From: Vicia villosa | Taxonomy: Eukaryota; Streptophyta; Magnoliopsida; Fabales; Fabaceae | DNA length: 64,000 nt | Assembly (NCBI RefSeq): GCF_029867415.1 | Contig: NC_081185.1 | Location: 111,463,617 to 111,527,616, forward strand | Reading direction: 5' to 3' | Shown: piece after piece, positions 46,140-56,469 of the stretch | How the letters are laid out: each line of letters opens with the position of its first letter | Position numbering within the stretch: position 1 is the stretch's first letter | Notes under the pieces: generated by a model | What the model saw: only the letters and a program-made list of their open reading frames with translations | What the model was told of the DNA's origin: nothing | Databases searched by the model: none | Translations under genes and position numbers: made by a program

Positions 46140-48490
46140 ATGTCTTCGCGTAAGTCCGCTTCCCTCTTCGTTGCTTTATTTTCCTTAGGGTTTGTGCGCT
46201 TTTGTGCGCTTTATTTTCGCGGTCGTCGTCGTAAACGTAGGCTGGGTCCGCCGAGAGGTCGTTGCTTCCTCCCTGGGTTATCCAGGCGATGCCCGGGGGT
46301 TAGCGTGGGTCGGTGGACCAGATGACGTAGGCGTTGGACCGTTGTGCCTGTTCGGATACGATTTTTCGTTGTCGTGTCACGTCATTTCGCGAGTCCTCGG
46401 CTGACGGGCGTCTTTCCTCGATGGGTGTTTAGCCGGGGGCTCCGCCGCTCCTGCTCTACCCTTTCGCTTGCATTGCGGTGGAAGGGTGGATTTGATGAAC
46501 TGTCGAATTCACTTTCTCCCTTCTGCGTGCAGGTGAATCTGATTCGAGCGCTAGCTCGGGATCTGATTCGTCGTGGAGTAGCGAGTCGGACGCCTCAACG
46601 GCCACAAGTTCAGACGTCGAGATCGTCGAGGATCAAAATGCGCCCTCTCTGATCGACGACGACCATTTTGATTCTCCCGGCCCGGATGCCGAGGGAGGGG
46701 TCTCCCCGATGCCCTTGTTTAGTTACGAATGCACGGTTGCGGCCGACTGGATAGCCGAGGAAGCCTTAACGGTCGCTTCCCGATACACTGAGTCTCTAGA
46801 CGGGGTCTTTACAGAAATCGAGGTTTTGAGGGAGGGCGAAGCGCCGAATTACCAAGTGACGTGCCCGTCTCAGGACGAGCGCATATGCTCTCGGTTCAAC
46901 GGGGATGGCTTTGCGATGTATGAATATGTGTTCAAGGAGCTCGGCTTCCGACTGCCCTTCTCTGACTTTCAGAAATCGATGATGGCGTTTCTAAATTTGG
47001 CGCCGTCCCAATTGCATCCCAATGCTTTTGCTTTTATGCGAGCATTCGAGATTGTCTGTGATTATTTGGGTATTGGTGCCACGACCGCATTGTTCGGCCG
47101 GTGTTTTCGAGTCCAAAGGCAGGCGGCAGACGGGCGATATGGCTGGGTTTCGTTCAAAAATGCCGAGCGGAAGCTCTTCGGGATGCACACTGACTCTGTG
47201 AAAGGCTTCAAGGACCGGTACTTTGTTGTTCGTCCGCTCAGCCCGACGGCTTACTACGATGTGTCGGATTCCGTGGTCCTTCGTGACGCCGACGGGGAGC
47301 TAGTGAGGGGTGAGGACGGGCAGGTAGCAAGGGAATTCTGCACAAGGTTCCCGTTTTTCTGGTGGAAAGGTCACTTCTCGTCACCCCCTAAGCATTACGT
47401 TTGGGAAGATGGGGACCTGGACGAGCAGGACGCAGAGTCTTACTCGGTCCTATGCAAATACGTAGACAGCTTCACTATGTCTCGGTGGGTGACGAGGAAT
47501 GGGAGTCCCGTGCTGGACGAGAATGGTGTGCCGGTTGTGGAGCAGCGGCCTATTAATACCAAGGCTCTGTTATCTTGTCGGACTCCCGAGGAGACCCGGT
47601 CGTTGTTAGGTCGTATTCGTTCGCCCTGCTTTTCCTGTTCTGTCTTGTGTTTTCGCTAACTCCTTTTATTTTTCTTTGCAGATGCCATGCCGGAGAAGGA
47701 GGATCCAGTCCTGAAGATGGCTCTGGATGCAAAGAGGAATAAGAAGAAGAAGAAGAATCGGGGAACTGGTGCTGCAGAGAACTCGGCCTCTGCAGGTTCT
47801 CCTCGGACGAAGGAGGATGAGAGGGCTTCCAAGAGGTCTCGTGCTACCGAGGGGGGACGCCATGAGCCGTCGAGCTTAGGTCCCGAGCGTGGCTTTGTAT
47901 TGCCTCCTTGCTACAAGGATGGAGGTTACTTTGAGAAGTTTCCCCTGGTTACCTCTCCGGACGAAGCTCGTCGGATCGGTGAGATGGACCCTCCGTCCCT
48001 TCAGAAACAGCTGGCGTGCGACGGTGCAGCCGTGATGAGGGTTTTGGGGATGGCCCAAATGTTAGCCAATGGTGGCTCGGGCTCGTCCGAGGCCCTGAAG
48101 GAGGCGGAGGCGGCAAAGAAGACTGCCGAGGATAAGGTGAAGACCTTGGAGACCGATCGCAAGGAGTTGAAGAGAAAGATCGATGCGGTTCTCAAGCAGA
48201 AGGACGGGGAGATTGCGGCGGAGAAGAAGAAGCTTGCCGACCTTCGGCTTGAGTGGGCTCCCTCGGCTGACGAGTCGTCGGATGTGGCCGCTCTGCAGAC
48301 TAGGGCTGAATTCATGGAGAAGATAGATAGCCTGAAGATAAGCTTGGCCGACATGGCTGAAGTCGGTTTCGAGCGTGCTGTTCGTCAACTCAGGCTCCTA
48401 AACCCTGGTTTGAAGGAGGATAATATCGGGCTTTCTTCGAAGATTGTGGACGGCGCGTTGGTGCCCGAGTCTCCAGAGAGTGAAGAGTAG
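46140..48490 (+). CDS. Antisense spliced ORF of the Tat element (putative gypsy-type transposon protein), 631 aa
   Basis: Exons 46140-46149, 46533-47609 and 47682-48490 join in phase across two GT-AG introns. They encode 631 residues on the strand opposite to gag-pol. Exon 1 supplies only MSS plus one base. A Ser/Asp-rich start is followed by a region (about 120-260) resembling the Pfam family named putative gypsy type transposon (Transposase_28). A lysine-rich patch (KRNKKKKKNRG, near 378) and a coiled coil (about 490-590) complete it. Such antisense ORFs are known in Tat elements such as Retand and Grande; their function is unknown. A TATA box lies at 45993-46000. The transcript would be antisense to the 3' third of the element's RNA. 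Confidence 0.85.
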
Positions 48491-49177
48491 GTAGTGGTCC
48501 TGGGCATGCGTGCCCTTCTTCTTCGGCCTGCGTGCCATTTTATCTTTTGTTGGGTAATGCCCGGACTACTTTGGGGGCCTGCGTGCCCGGCATTTTGATT
48601 GTAACTTTTGGACATCGTCGACCATGTTGGTCGGCAATTTTAATGTTTTATAATTTGCTTGCTTATATCTGTTTATCTGCCCCTTCAGTGTTATCGTTGT
48701 ATGCTCGTGTTTTGATAACTTTCCTGTTGCGCTTGTATGACGAGGTATTTCCTCCATACTTAGAATATTTTTCGATTGCTTTAGGTAACTGATGACTTTT
48801 GCTCGGATACGCCGGAGAGTTACCTATATACTTGTGATATTATCGATTTTATGGACTATGCTCGGCCTAGATTGATTGCCCGGGCGTGTTGAGTACGGCC
48901 CGGGTGCGCAGAGCAGGTGTGCGCTTTTAGCGAGCGCGAGACCGCGGTTGCGGCCAAGCGTTCGCGGCGTGAACGATCCCATCGCGAGCTGGGGTTCTGC
49001 CATGCAGGTACTTCCACGGAGGGTCTAGGTGTAGAACCCGCCGAGGGGTCGGTCCGTCCCTCTGACGAGGGGGATCGACAGTTGCTGTCGTGGAATACTC
49101 ACGTCCGTACCGACGACGTGGATCCGTGCCCGTCTGTTACCTGAGTTTGGGCCAGGGGCCGGGCGTTTAATTTATGT
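48491..49177. other. Spacer between the convergent ends of the antisense ORF and gag-pol
   Basis: Both genes end here tail to tail. The DNA is GC-moderate with no recognised coding frame. It must contain the 3' end of the antisense transcript. Confidence 0.5.
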
Positions 49178-52100
49178 TTAACTGTAATAACGTCTGAGTT
49201 TTTCAGCGTTCCAGGGTCGAGCAAGTTTTTCGCCGAGAAGATTCTCGAGGTAGTAGGCGCCGTTCTCGGTTTTGTCATAAACTCGGTATGGGCCTTCCCA
49301 GTTTGGGGCTAGTTTGCCCTCGCGCGAGTCTTTCATGTTTCTGCGGAGCACTAGGGCGCCGATTTCAAATTCGCGCTTTATAACTTTGGCGTTATGGCGA
49401 AGAGCTATTTGCTGTTTTAGTTTAGCTTCTCGGAGGGAGGATCCTGCTCGGATCTCCTCTACCATATCGAGTTCCTCCCTCATGGCCTCGTCGTTAAGTT
49501 CTTCCTCGAGGGGGGACTCGGTTCGCCGAGAAGGTTCTCGGATTTCCACGGGGATTACGGCTTCGGTGCCGTAGGTTAATCTGAAAGGAGTCTCGCCTGT
49601 GCTTGTATGGGGCGTCGTTCTATACGCCCAAAGTACACTATGTAATTCTTCGACCCAGGCTTTTTTAGCTTCGCCGAGCCTCCTTTTCAGTCCTCGGAGG
49701 ATGACTCGGTTGGCTGCCTCCGCCTGCCCGTTCGTTTGAGGATGTTCGACTGAGGTGAAGTGCTGTTTTGTGCCGAGCTTGGCCACGAATTCTTGGAACT
49801 TCCTGTCAGTGAATTGGGTGCCGTTGTCGGTGATTATAGCCTGTGGTACCCCGAACCGAGCGAGTATGTTTCGTTTGTAGAAGCGTAGCACGTTTTGAGA
49901 CGTGATCTTGGCGAGGGGTTCGGCCTCTATCCATTTCGTGAAGTAATCTACGGCGACCACCAGGTACTTATTCTGGTATGATCCGACCGGGAAAGGGCCG
50001 AGGAGGTCCATTCCCCAGGTGGAGAAAGGCCAAGGAGAGGAGAGGGATTTAAGCTCGTTGGGGGGAGCTAGGTGCATGTCGGCATGCCGCTGACATCTGT
50101 CGCATTTTTGAACATGTTCTTTGGCGTCTTGCTGCATAGTCGGCCAATAGTAGCCGGCTCTGAGGGCTTTCCTCGCCAGCGACCGGCCGCCGAGATGCTG
50201 GCCGTTGATCCCTTCGTGAAGCTCTTGCAGTACTTCCAGTGCTTGCGAGCCGTCGATGCATTTAAGGAGGGGAACGGAGAAGCCCCGTCGATAGAGTTTA
50301 TTTTCGATGACTGTGTACGAGCAGGCTCTCCTCTTAATGGCTGAGGCTTGCTTCGGGTCGTCGGGGAGCTCGCCGTTCGTGAGGTATTTGTACACCGGGG
50401 TCATCCAGCAATGGTCGTCTCCGATGGCAAACACTTGTACGGCTTGCGTGTTTTTGCCTATGCTTGGATCGGACAAGATTTCTTGTATCACCGACTTATT
50501 CCCTCCCTTCTTTCTCGTGCTCGCAAGCTTGAATAAAAGGTCGGCCCGCGAGTTGTGTTCTCGAGGGATGTGTGCGACGTCTGCCTTTGTGAATCCTTTC
50601 ATTTTTTCTTTGACGAGCGATAGATACTCGGCTAGTGTGTCGTTTTTGGCCTGGTAATCGCCGCTAACTTGGGACGCGACCAGTTGAGAGTCGGTATAAA
50701 TCATGACTTCCCGAGCGCCCACGTCCTCGGCGAGGCGTAGGCCCGCTAGGAGGGCTTCGTACTCGGCCTGGTTGTTCGATGTGGTGAAGGATAGGACTAA
50801 GGATACTTCGATGACGAGCCCCTCGTCGTTCTCCAAGATGATACCGGCTCCGCTGCCCGCGTGGCTTGAGGCGCCATCAACATAGATGGTCCACTTATTC
50901 TCGGTGGGTGTTGGGGAGTTGGAGATCGTCGTCATCTCGGCCACGAAGTCGGCGAGTGCTTGGGCTTTTAACGCTTTCCTGCCCTCGTATTGTATGTCGA
51001 ATTCGGACAGTTCGAGGGACCATTTCAGCATTCTCCCGGCCATGTCTGGTCGACTGAGAAGTTGCTTGATCGGTTGGTCTGTCCGGACGATGATAGTGTG
51101 GGCGAGGAAATAGTACCTCAGTCTTCTGGCGGCCGTTATTAGGGCCAGTGCGATTTTTTCTATCTGTTGATAGCGGACCTCGGGCCCTTGTAGGGCTTTG
51201 CTAGTGAAGTACACTGGCTTCTGCCCGTCTTCCGTTTCTCGGATCAGGGCCGCGCTGGCCGCCTCGCCTGAAACGGCCAAGTAGAGATAGAGAACCTCGT
51301 TGCTGTCTGGTCGGGATAGCACCGGGGGTTTGGAGAGCACTTGTTTGAGGTGGGATAACGCTTGTTCGCATTCCTCGGACCACTCGAAAGCTGCTTCTTT
51401 CCGAAGAAGCTTAAAGAATGGGAGAGCATGCTGGGCGGATTTCGCGACGAAGCGGGATAATGCCGTGAGCATTCCGTTTAGTACTTGGATGGATTTTTTA
51501 TTGGTGGGGGTAGGGAGGTCTGAGAATGCTCGGCACTTATCAGGGTTGGCTTCTATTCCTCGTTCTGTTAAGTAGAAGCCGAGGAATTTGCCTGCCCGTA
51601 CTCCGAAGGTACACTTCTCCGGATTGAAGCGCATCCTGCAGGACCTGGCCTGCTTGAAGACCCGCTCGAGATGTAGCGTGTGGTCGGAGTCTTCTCGAGA
51701 TTTGACGATCATGTCGTCCATATACACCTCGAGCGTGTCGCCGATTTCTCCTCGGAAGACCTTGTTCATCATCCGCTGGTAAGTTGCCCCGGCGTTTTTG
51801 AGTCCGAAGGGCATTACGTTGTAGTAATAATTGCCCGATTCGGTCATGAAAGCCGTGCATTGCTTGTCGCATTTCGCCATGGGAATCTGGTTGTAACCAG
51901 AATAAGCGTCCATGAAAGACAACAGTTTATAGCCGGCCGAGTTGTCGACCAGTCTATCAATATTAGGCAAAGGGTAGGCGTCTTTTGGACATGCCCGGTT
52001 AACATCAGTATAATCAACACACATTCTCCATTTTCCATTAGATTTTTTAACAAGTACAACGTTTGAGAGCCAAGTTGAATACTTGGCCTCGGAAATAAAA

Positions 52101-55060
52101 TTTGCCTCTAGGAGGTCTTTTACAGCTTTCTCGGCAGCCTCCGCTTTCTCGGGAGACTGCCGACGCCTACGTTGTACTACGGCCTTGGCGGTTGGATTGA
52201 TGGAGAGGTGGTGGCAGGCGACCTCAGGGTCGAGTCCGGGCATCTCTGCGGCGCTCCAGGCGAACAGGTCGGCATTGGTTCGAAGGCAGGCTACGAGTTG
52301 CTTCCTCGGCAGGTCAGGGATGCCTTTGCCGATCTTCACTGCTCTGTCGGGGTTGTCCCCCAGGGGGATCAGCTCGAAGTCTCCGTCGGGGACAGGCCGG
52401 ACGGGATGAGGGGCCTTTGATTGTGTCTCTTCCCCGGTCTTCAGTTCTTCTTGTGTAAACCTTGCATCGAGGTCGACTGAGCTGACGTTGGCCGTTGGAA
52501 CCTGATCTTCCCGAGGAAGCTTGTCTTCGGCTCGAGGTTTTTTGTTGGAGCTGGTCGGAGGGGCGATCAGCTCTAGTCCTTTGACGGATGCATCGAAGAT
52601 TCTCCTCGCAGCTTCAATGTCGGCGTTGATGGTGGCCACTTTCCCTGTCCTCGTGTAGAACTTCATCTTCAGATGGACCGTGGAGGGCACGGCGGTTAGC
52701 TCGGCCAGTGTTGGGCGTCCGATGATGCAGTTGTACAATGTTTTGCAGTCGATCACCAAAAACCTGGTTTTGAATTGCCTGGACGCTTCCCCTTCCCCGA
52801 AGGTGACAATCAGCTCGACGTAGCCCCATGGTTTGGTGGTGGCTCCGTTAAAACCTTGGAGGTCGGAACCCACATAGGGAGTGAGGTGCGAGTCGTCCAG
52901 CTGAAGTGTTTGGAAGAGGTGGGAGTACATGATGTCGACCGAACTACCTTCATCTACCAGGACCCGTCGAACATCGAAGTTTGCCATTCTGGCTCGGACG
53001 AGGAGGGGAATGGTGGCGTTTGGAGCTCCGCCGGGCAGTTCCTCGAGGTAGAAAGTGATTGGCTCTGACTTTCCTCGGAATTTCCGCAGAGTAGGGCCGA
53101 GATCGGCATTGGCGCTGAGTAGCTCGTCGAACTTTCTCTTGACTGAACTGACGGTGAGAGAGCCGGGGTCGCCGCCGTTGGAGATGACCATTGCGGTGGG
53201 GAAATGTTCCCAGGTGCTGAGGGCGGTCGTCACGCCGACTGAAGGGATGAAGTCTTCCGGTCGGGTTACGGACAGTGCGACTTGAAGCGGTCTGCTGTCT
53301 GGTGAGTTCCCCTCGTCAGAGTTTCGAGGGATGTCTCTTCTGGAGGGTTCTCCCTTCTTGGTGTATCTTGCCAGGTGGCCCTCTTTGATCAGGGTCTCTA
53401 TGGCATCTTTGAGATGTATGCATTCGTCGGTCATATGCCCGTGACTCTTGTGGTACTTGCAGTACTTGGACTTGTCCGTCCCCGGTCTCGTAGGATTTGA
53501 CTTCGGGGGCCTGATGTTGGATTTCTTGAACTCGGCGTTCTGGCAGTCGGCCAGGATTCTCTCCCGGGAGGTGTTCAAGGGAGTGTAGTCGTTGAAACGC
53601 CCTGCCGGTCCTCGCCGTTCTTTGACATCTCGGGACCTGTCGTCCCTTCTTTTGTCTTGTCCTCGGCGTGACCCTGGATCCTCGAGGTTCGAGCTGCGAG
53701 CGGCATCACTGCCCCTCGAGGCCTTGATCGCGGCTGCCTCGCCTTCCTCAAAGTCGATGAATGCCTTTGCTTTGCGTAGGAGGGCATTCATTGAGTGCAC
53801 CTCCTCAATCTTAATGGCTTTCTTAAAGTCACTGCCGGGGAGAAGTCCTCGCTCCAAGATGTACCTCTTCATGTAGTCGGCCGTCTGCACTTGGACGGCC
53901 TCCTTGTTGAATCTTTCAAGGTAATCCCGAAGAGGTTCGTTGGGTCCTTGTACCACGGCCTCGAGATTGGCTTCCGATTTCGGTTGTCGTCGGGAGGCTG
54001 TGAAGTGGCTCAAGAAGAGTTCTTTGAGCTCGGTCCAGGAATGGATGGAGTTCGGAGGGAGGTTCCTGTACCAATTCATTGCTCCCTTCCTGAGGGTGGT
54101 CGGGAAAATGCGGCACTTGATCGAGCCTCTGACGACGTGATAGTCCATGACCGCTTCGATGCTCCGAATATGGTCGTCGGGGTCAGTGGTCCCGTCGTAT
54201 TGGTCCAATACTGGTGGTTTTTCCATCCCCCGAGGGAGGTGGGCTCTCCGGATATGGGCGGACAAGGGGCTGCGGAAGTCCTCCTCGTCGCTTGGTCCTG
54301 GTGAATGGTAGTGCCTGTTTCGTCGGGAATCCTCTTGGTCTTCACCCAGCGCAGCTTTGGAGGGGCCCCGGCGGCCCTGTTCGGGGGAGAGGCTTCTCTG
54401 TTCAGCGGCTTCAGGTTTCTGGTTCTTCCTGTTCTTTCTGGGTGGAGAACGGGAACGGGTCCTCCGGCGGCGATGTCTTCTCGGGGGAGACCTTGAAGAG
54501 GATGGATAACGCCGACGGTATCTTCTCGGCGGTGAGCGCGAGGAGGAATAGGAGCGTGACCTGTAGTGCCTCCGCGGAGAGGGGCGACGTCGTCGCTGTC
54601 TTTCCAGTTCGTGAATTCGGTCGTCCTGAATTCTGAGGAGGCTGTTCGTCAATTGTATTTCTTTGAGCAAGCGGACGGTGATGGGGTCAGCATCCTCGGG
54701 AATGTTGAGTGGTTCCTCTTCTTCTCCGTGACGGACTCTCCGCCTCTCGGAGGTGTGGGTGAATGAGGAAGCATGTTGCCCGTCTCGGAGGTCGGTCTCA
54801 TTCACATTCTGGGCATGTTCCGGCACGTTGGTCGTTCTGATCTGCTCGCCGTTCTGAACGTGCCCTTCTGGAGGAACATGGTCAACATTCTGGACCTGTT
54901 GTAGGACCTGCAACAGCTGAGTGTCCTGGGTTTCATGCCCGGACCTTTGTCGCCGACGATCCCCCCGACGATGATTAGCTAGCTCGCGGGAGGATTCCTC
55001 GATCAGCTCGTGAAGGAGGAAAGGGTCAGCGTTTGGGATGTTGTTGTTGTTGTCAGCCAT
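49178..55060 (-). CDS. Tat/Retand gag-pol polyprotein, 1960 aa, intact
   Basis: A single open frame fuses gag, protease, reverse transcriptase, two RNase H domains and integrase. After an Arg-rich N-terminal region come retrotransposon gag (about 270-420) and a CxxH-type knuckle (CKYHKSHGHMTDEC, near 537). The protease has an active-site VLVDEGSSVD near 702; Glu in the DEGS motif is a known Tat variation. Reverse transcriptase has YMDDM near 1115. The first RNase H is at about 1230-1330 and the second at about 1390-1500 (YVDGASSHAG, TDSQLVASQV). The integrase zinc finger starts near 1617 (HEGINGQHLGG, CDRCQRH), and the core Asp and Glu lie in MDLLGPFP, TDNGTQF and TNGQAEAANR (about 1683-1780). 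The protein ends at the expected place, with no stop or shift. Confidence 0.95.
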   Translation of the reverse strand: MADNNNNIPNADPFLLHELIEESSRELANHRRGDRRRQRSGHETQDTQLLQVLQQVQNVDHVPPEGHVQNGEQIRTTNVPEHAQNVNETDLRDGQHASSFTHTSERRRVRHGEEEEPLNIPEDADPITVRLLKEIQLTNSLLRIQDDRIHELERQRRRRPSPRRHYRSRSYSSSRSPPRRYRRRYPSSSRSPPRRHRRRRTRSRSPPRKNRKNQKPEAAEQRSLSPEQGRRGPSKAALGEDQEDSRRNRHYHSPGPSDEEDFRSPLSAHIRRAHLPRGMEKPPVLDQYDGTTDPDDHIRSIEAVMDYHVVRGSIKCRIFPTTLRKGAMNWYRNLPPNSIHSWTELKELFLSHFTASRRQPKSEANLEAVVQGPNEPLRDYLERFNKEAVQVQTADYMKRYILERGLLPGSDFKKAIKIEEVHSMNALLRKAKAFIDFEEGEAAAIKASRGSDAARSSNLEDPGSRRGQDKRRDDRSRDVKERRGPAGRFNDYTPLNTSRERILADCQNAEFKKSNIRPPKSNPTRPGTDKSKYCKYHKSHGHMTDECIHLKDAIETLIKEGHLARYTKKGEPSRRDIPRNSDEGNSPDSRPLQVALSVTRPEDFIPSVGVTTALSTWEHFPTAMVISNGGDPGSLTVSSVKRKFDELLSANADLGPTLRKFRGKSEPITFYLEELPGGAPNATIPLLVRARMANFDVRRVLVDEGSSVDIMYSHLFQTLQLDDSHLTPYVGSDLQGFNGATTKPWGYVELIVTFGEGEASRQFKTRFLVIDCKTLYNCIIGRPTLAELTAVPSTVHLKMKFYTRTGKVATINADIEAARRIFDASVKGLELIAPPTSSNKKPRAEDKLPREDQVPTANVSSVDLDARFTQEELKTGEETQSKAPHPVRPVPDGDFELIPLGDNPDRAVKIGKGIPDLPRKQLVACLRTNADLFAWSAAEMPGLDPEVACHHLSINPTAKAVVQRRRRQSPEKAEAAEKAVKDLLEANFISEAKYSTWLSNVVLVKKSNGKWRMCVDYTDVNRACPKDAYPLPNIDRLVDNSAGYKLLSFMDAYSGYNQIPMAKCDKQCTAFMTESGNYYYNVMPFGLKNAGATYQRMMNKVFRGEIGDTLEVYMDDMIVKSREDSDHTLHLERVFKQARSCRMRFNPEKCTFGVRAGKFLGFYLTERGIEANPDKCRAFSDLPTPTNKKSIQVLNGMLTALSRFVAKSAQHALPFFKLLRKEAAFEWSEECEQALSHLKQVLSKPPVLSRPDSNEVLYLYLAVSGEAASAALIRETEDGQKPVYFTSKALQGPEVRYQQIEKIALALITAARRLRYYFLAHTIIVRTDQPIKQLLSRPDMAGRMLKWSLELSEFDIQYEGRKALKAQALADFVAEMTTISNSPTPTENKWTIYVDGASSHAGSGAGIILENDEGLVIEVSLVLSFTTSNNQAEYEALLAGLRLAEDVGAREVMIYTDSQLVASQVSGDYQAKNDTLAEYLSLVKEKMKGFTKADVAHIPREHNSRADLLFKLASTRKKGGNKSVIQEILSDPSIGKNTQAVQVFAIGDDHCWMTPVYKYLTNGELPDDPKQASAIKRRACSYTVIENKLYRRGFSVPLLKCIDGSQALEVLQELHEGINGQHLGGRSLARKALRAGYYWPTMQQDAKEHVQKCDRCQRHADMHLAPPNELKSLSSPWPFSTWGMDLLGPFPVGSYQNKYLVVAVDYFTKWIEAEPLAKITSQNVLRFYKRNILARFGVPQAIITDNGTQFTDRKFQEFVAKLGTKQHFTSVEHPQTNGQAEAANRVILRGLKRRLGEAKKAWVEELHSVLWAYRTTPHTSTGETPFRLTYGTEAVIPVEIREPSRRTESPLEEELNDEAMREELDMVEEIRAGSSLREAKLKQQIALRHNAKVIKREFEIGALVLRRNMKDSREGKLAPNWEGPYRVYDKTENGAYYLENLLGEKLARPWNAEKLRRYYS

Positions 55061-55114
55061 GACGATTGGAGATGATTAGCTTTGATCTTTGTTCTTTAAA
55101 GATGGGGAAGCAAG

Positions 55115-55132
55115 TTCCCACAGACGGCGCCA
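55115..55132 (-). promoter_or_regulatory. Primer-binding site
   Basis: TGGCGCCGTCTGTGGGAA on the minus strand follows the 5' LTR after one base. The TGGCGCC start is typical of Ty3 elements. The priming tRNA is not assigned here. Confidence 0.7.
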
Positions 55133-55133
55133 C

Positions 55134-55729
55134 TGATCGTACCTGATCAGAAGAATCGTCGTAGGCTGCTCGGACTGGATCTTCTAGGAAGGAGAAGGGG
55201 GGGTGTACCTGCAAGGTACTCCAATGCCAAAGTAAGTTGACGAGCAAAGGAGCGCAAGTACTAGCTAAGAGTGAGTAAGAATTGAATACCTGACCCTCTA
55301 GTCAAAGAGGGTATATATAGCCCCCAGCGCTGGGCCATGATCTCGCTATTGGGTTGGATCCCAAGCCCAACTAGGAGACTGCCAGGTTTCCTGAGCGGAA
55401 ATATCGGAGGTGCGTGTATGCCCTCTGTCCTGGTTAACCGCTCCGAAGTTCCAGGGAGACGCGGTCTTTCAGGAGCCACGTGGAATCCGAGTTGTTCGGA
55501 GGGTTGAATATGAAGAAACCCTGCGCGGAGCAGAGTCCTCGGCAACGAAGGTGTTTGCGGGGTCGTCAGTGCCGAGCATGTCGGTGTCATATGCTCGGGG
55601 ATATAGGGCAGCCGAGCATGTCTAAGGTGGGCATCCTATCTGCGTAGGAGGGTCGCAGAGGAACGTGGGCCTCTGAGGTTTATTGGGCCGAAAATCATAG
55701 TGGGCCTAACCTTGGCCCAGTCCAGAACA
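55134..55729 (-). repeat. 5' LTR of the Tat element, with promoter
   Basis: This is 596 bp and nearly identical to the other LTR. A TATATATA box on the minus strand lies at 55312-55319, followed by a pyrimidine- and purine-mixed leader, so genomic RNA should start near 55285. The LTR lies directly upstream of the Bowman-Birk start codon but points away from it. Confidence 0.95.
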
Positions 55730-55757
55730 GTAACATTCATAAATCAAGAGAGTAATA

Positions 55758-56078
55758 ATGGAGTTTATCAACAAGAAGACAATGATGAAGCTAGCTTTGT
55801 TTCTTTTCCTGTTGGGATTCACCGCGACCGTAGTCGATGCTCGCTTCGATGGAACATCCTTCATAACTCAAGTGTTATCAAATGATGTTAAATCAACAAC
55901 CAAACCATGCTGTGATTCCTGCCCTTGCACAAAATCAATCCCTCCTCAATGTCGTTGTGCTGATATTGGTGAAACTTGTCACTCAGCTTGCAAAACTTGC
56001 CTTTGCACAAAGTCTATTCCTCCACAGTGTCGTTGTGCTGATATCACTGATTTCTGCTATAAAAAATGTAACTACTAG
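55758..56078 (+). CDS. Bowman-Birk trypsin inhibitor, double-headed
   Basis: This is a 106-residue secreted inhibitor of serine proteinases. It has a signal peptide (about residues 9-28, [18 protein letters not shown]), a short propeptide and a canonical domain with 14 cysteines. Both inhibitory loops are CTKSIPPQC with Lys at P1, so each head should bind trypsin. The inter-loop segment [14 protein letters not shown] is typical. The coding sequence has no defect. However, its leader is interrupted 24 bp upstream of the ATG by the 10.6-kb Ty3 element, which separates it from its TATA box at 45099. Expression would need a new start site or read-through. Confidence 0.95.
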   Translation: MEFINKKTMMKLALFLFLLGFTATVVDARFDGTSFITQVLSNDVKSTTKPCCDSCPCTKSIPPQCRCADIGETCHSACKTCLCTKSIPPQCRCADITDFCYKKCNY

Positions 56079-56089
56079 TCTAAAGATGG

Positions 56090-56460
56090 AGCTTATTAAG
56101 TTTTAGTATGTACTATGTACCATATGCATATGCATCCGATGAATAAATAGTTAATCAATGGAATAAAAGTTACCACTTGGCCATGTAGTTTGCTTTTGCA
56201 AACTTTAGGGTCAAAGTGTTTGTTTTACTATTTTTATCTTCTAGTTTTTTATTATTTAAATTTTCCTAGTATGTTATTTAGTTTAGTTACTAATACATAG
56301 TTATGTTTATACATGATTCCTTTTGAAATAAATATCCCTATTATAGTTATGTGTCTTGAAAGTTTATAATTCACTAGTATTTGTTGTAAAATGTGTAATT
56401 CAAGTTCTATTATGATCGATCATCAATGTTATGTTTTGTTTTTACAATTAGTTGATCAGT
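56090..56460. other. 3' flank of the second Bowman-Birk gene
   Basis: This contains an AATAAA-like word (GAATAAATAG near 56141) and AT-rich flank. No other feature is seen. Confidence 0.5.
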
Positions 56461-56469
56461 AATGCTATC

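Larger units (their letters stand above)
45153..55729 (-). mobile_element. Complete young Ty3/gypsy element of Tat/Retand type
   Basis: This is a 10,577-bp LTR retrotransposon on the minus strand with a GTAAC duplication (45148-45152 and 55730-55734). In its own order it has the 5' LTR at 55134-55729, a primer site, gag-pol at 49178-55060, an antisense gene at 46140-48490, a polypurine tract and the 3' LTR at 45153-45750. The LTRs differ by about six substitutions and one 2-bp G-run indel in roughly 597 bp. All coding parts are open. The second RNase H domain and the antisense ORF before the 3' LTR are hallmarks of the Tat lineage. Confidence 0.95.

Noticed and set aside
49314..54766. Plus-strand frames across the Ty3 gag-pol
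   Set aside because: They are opposite-strand shadows of a GC-rich coding region. Unlike 46140-48490, they have no introns or recognised domains.
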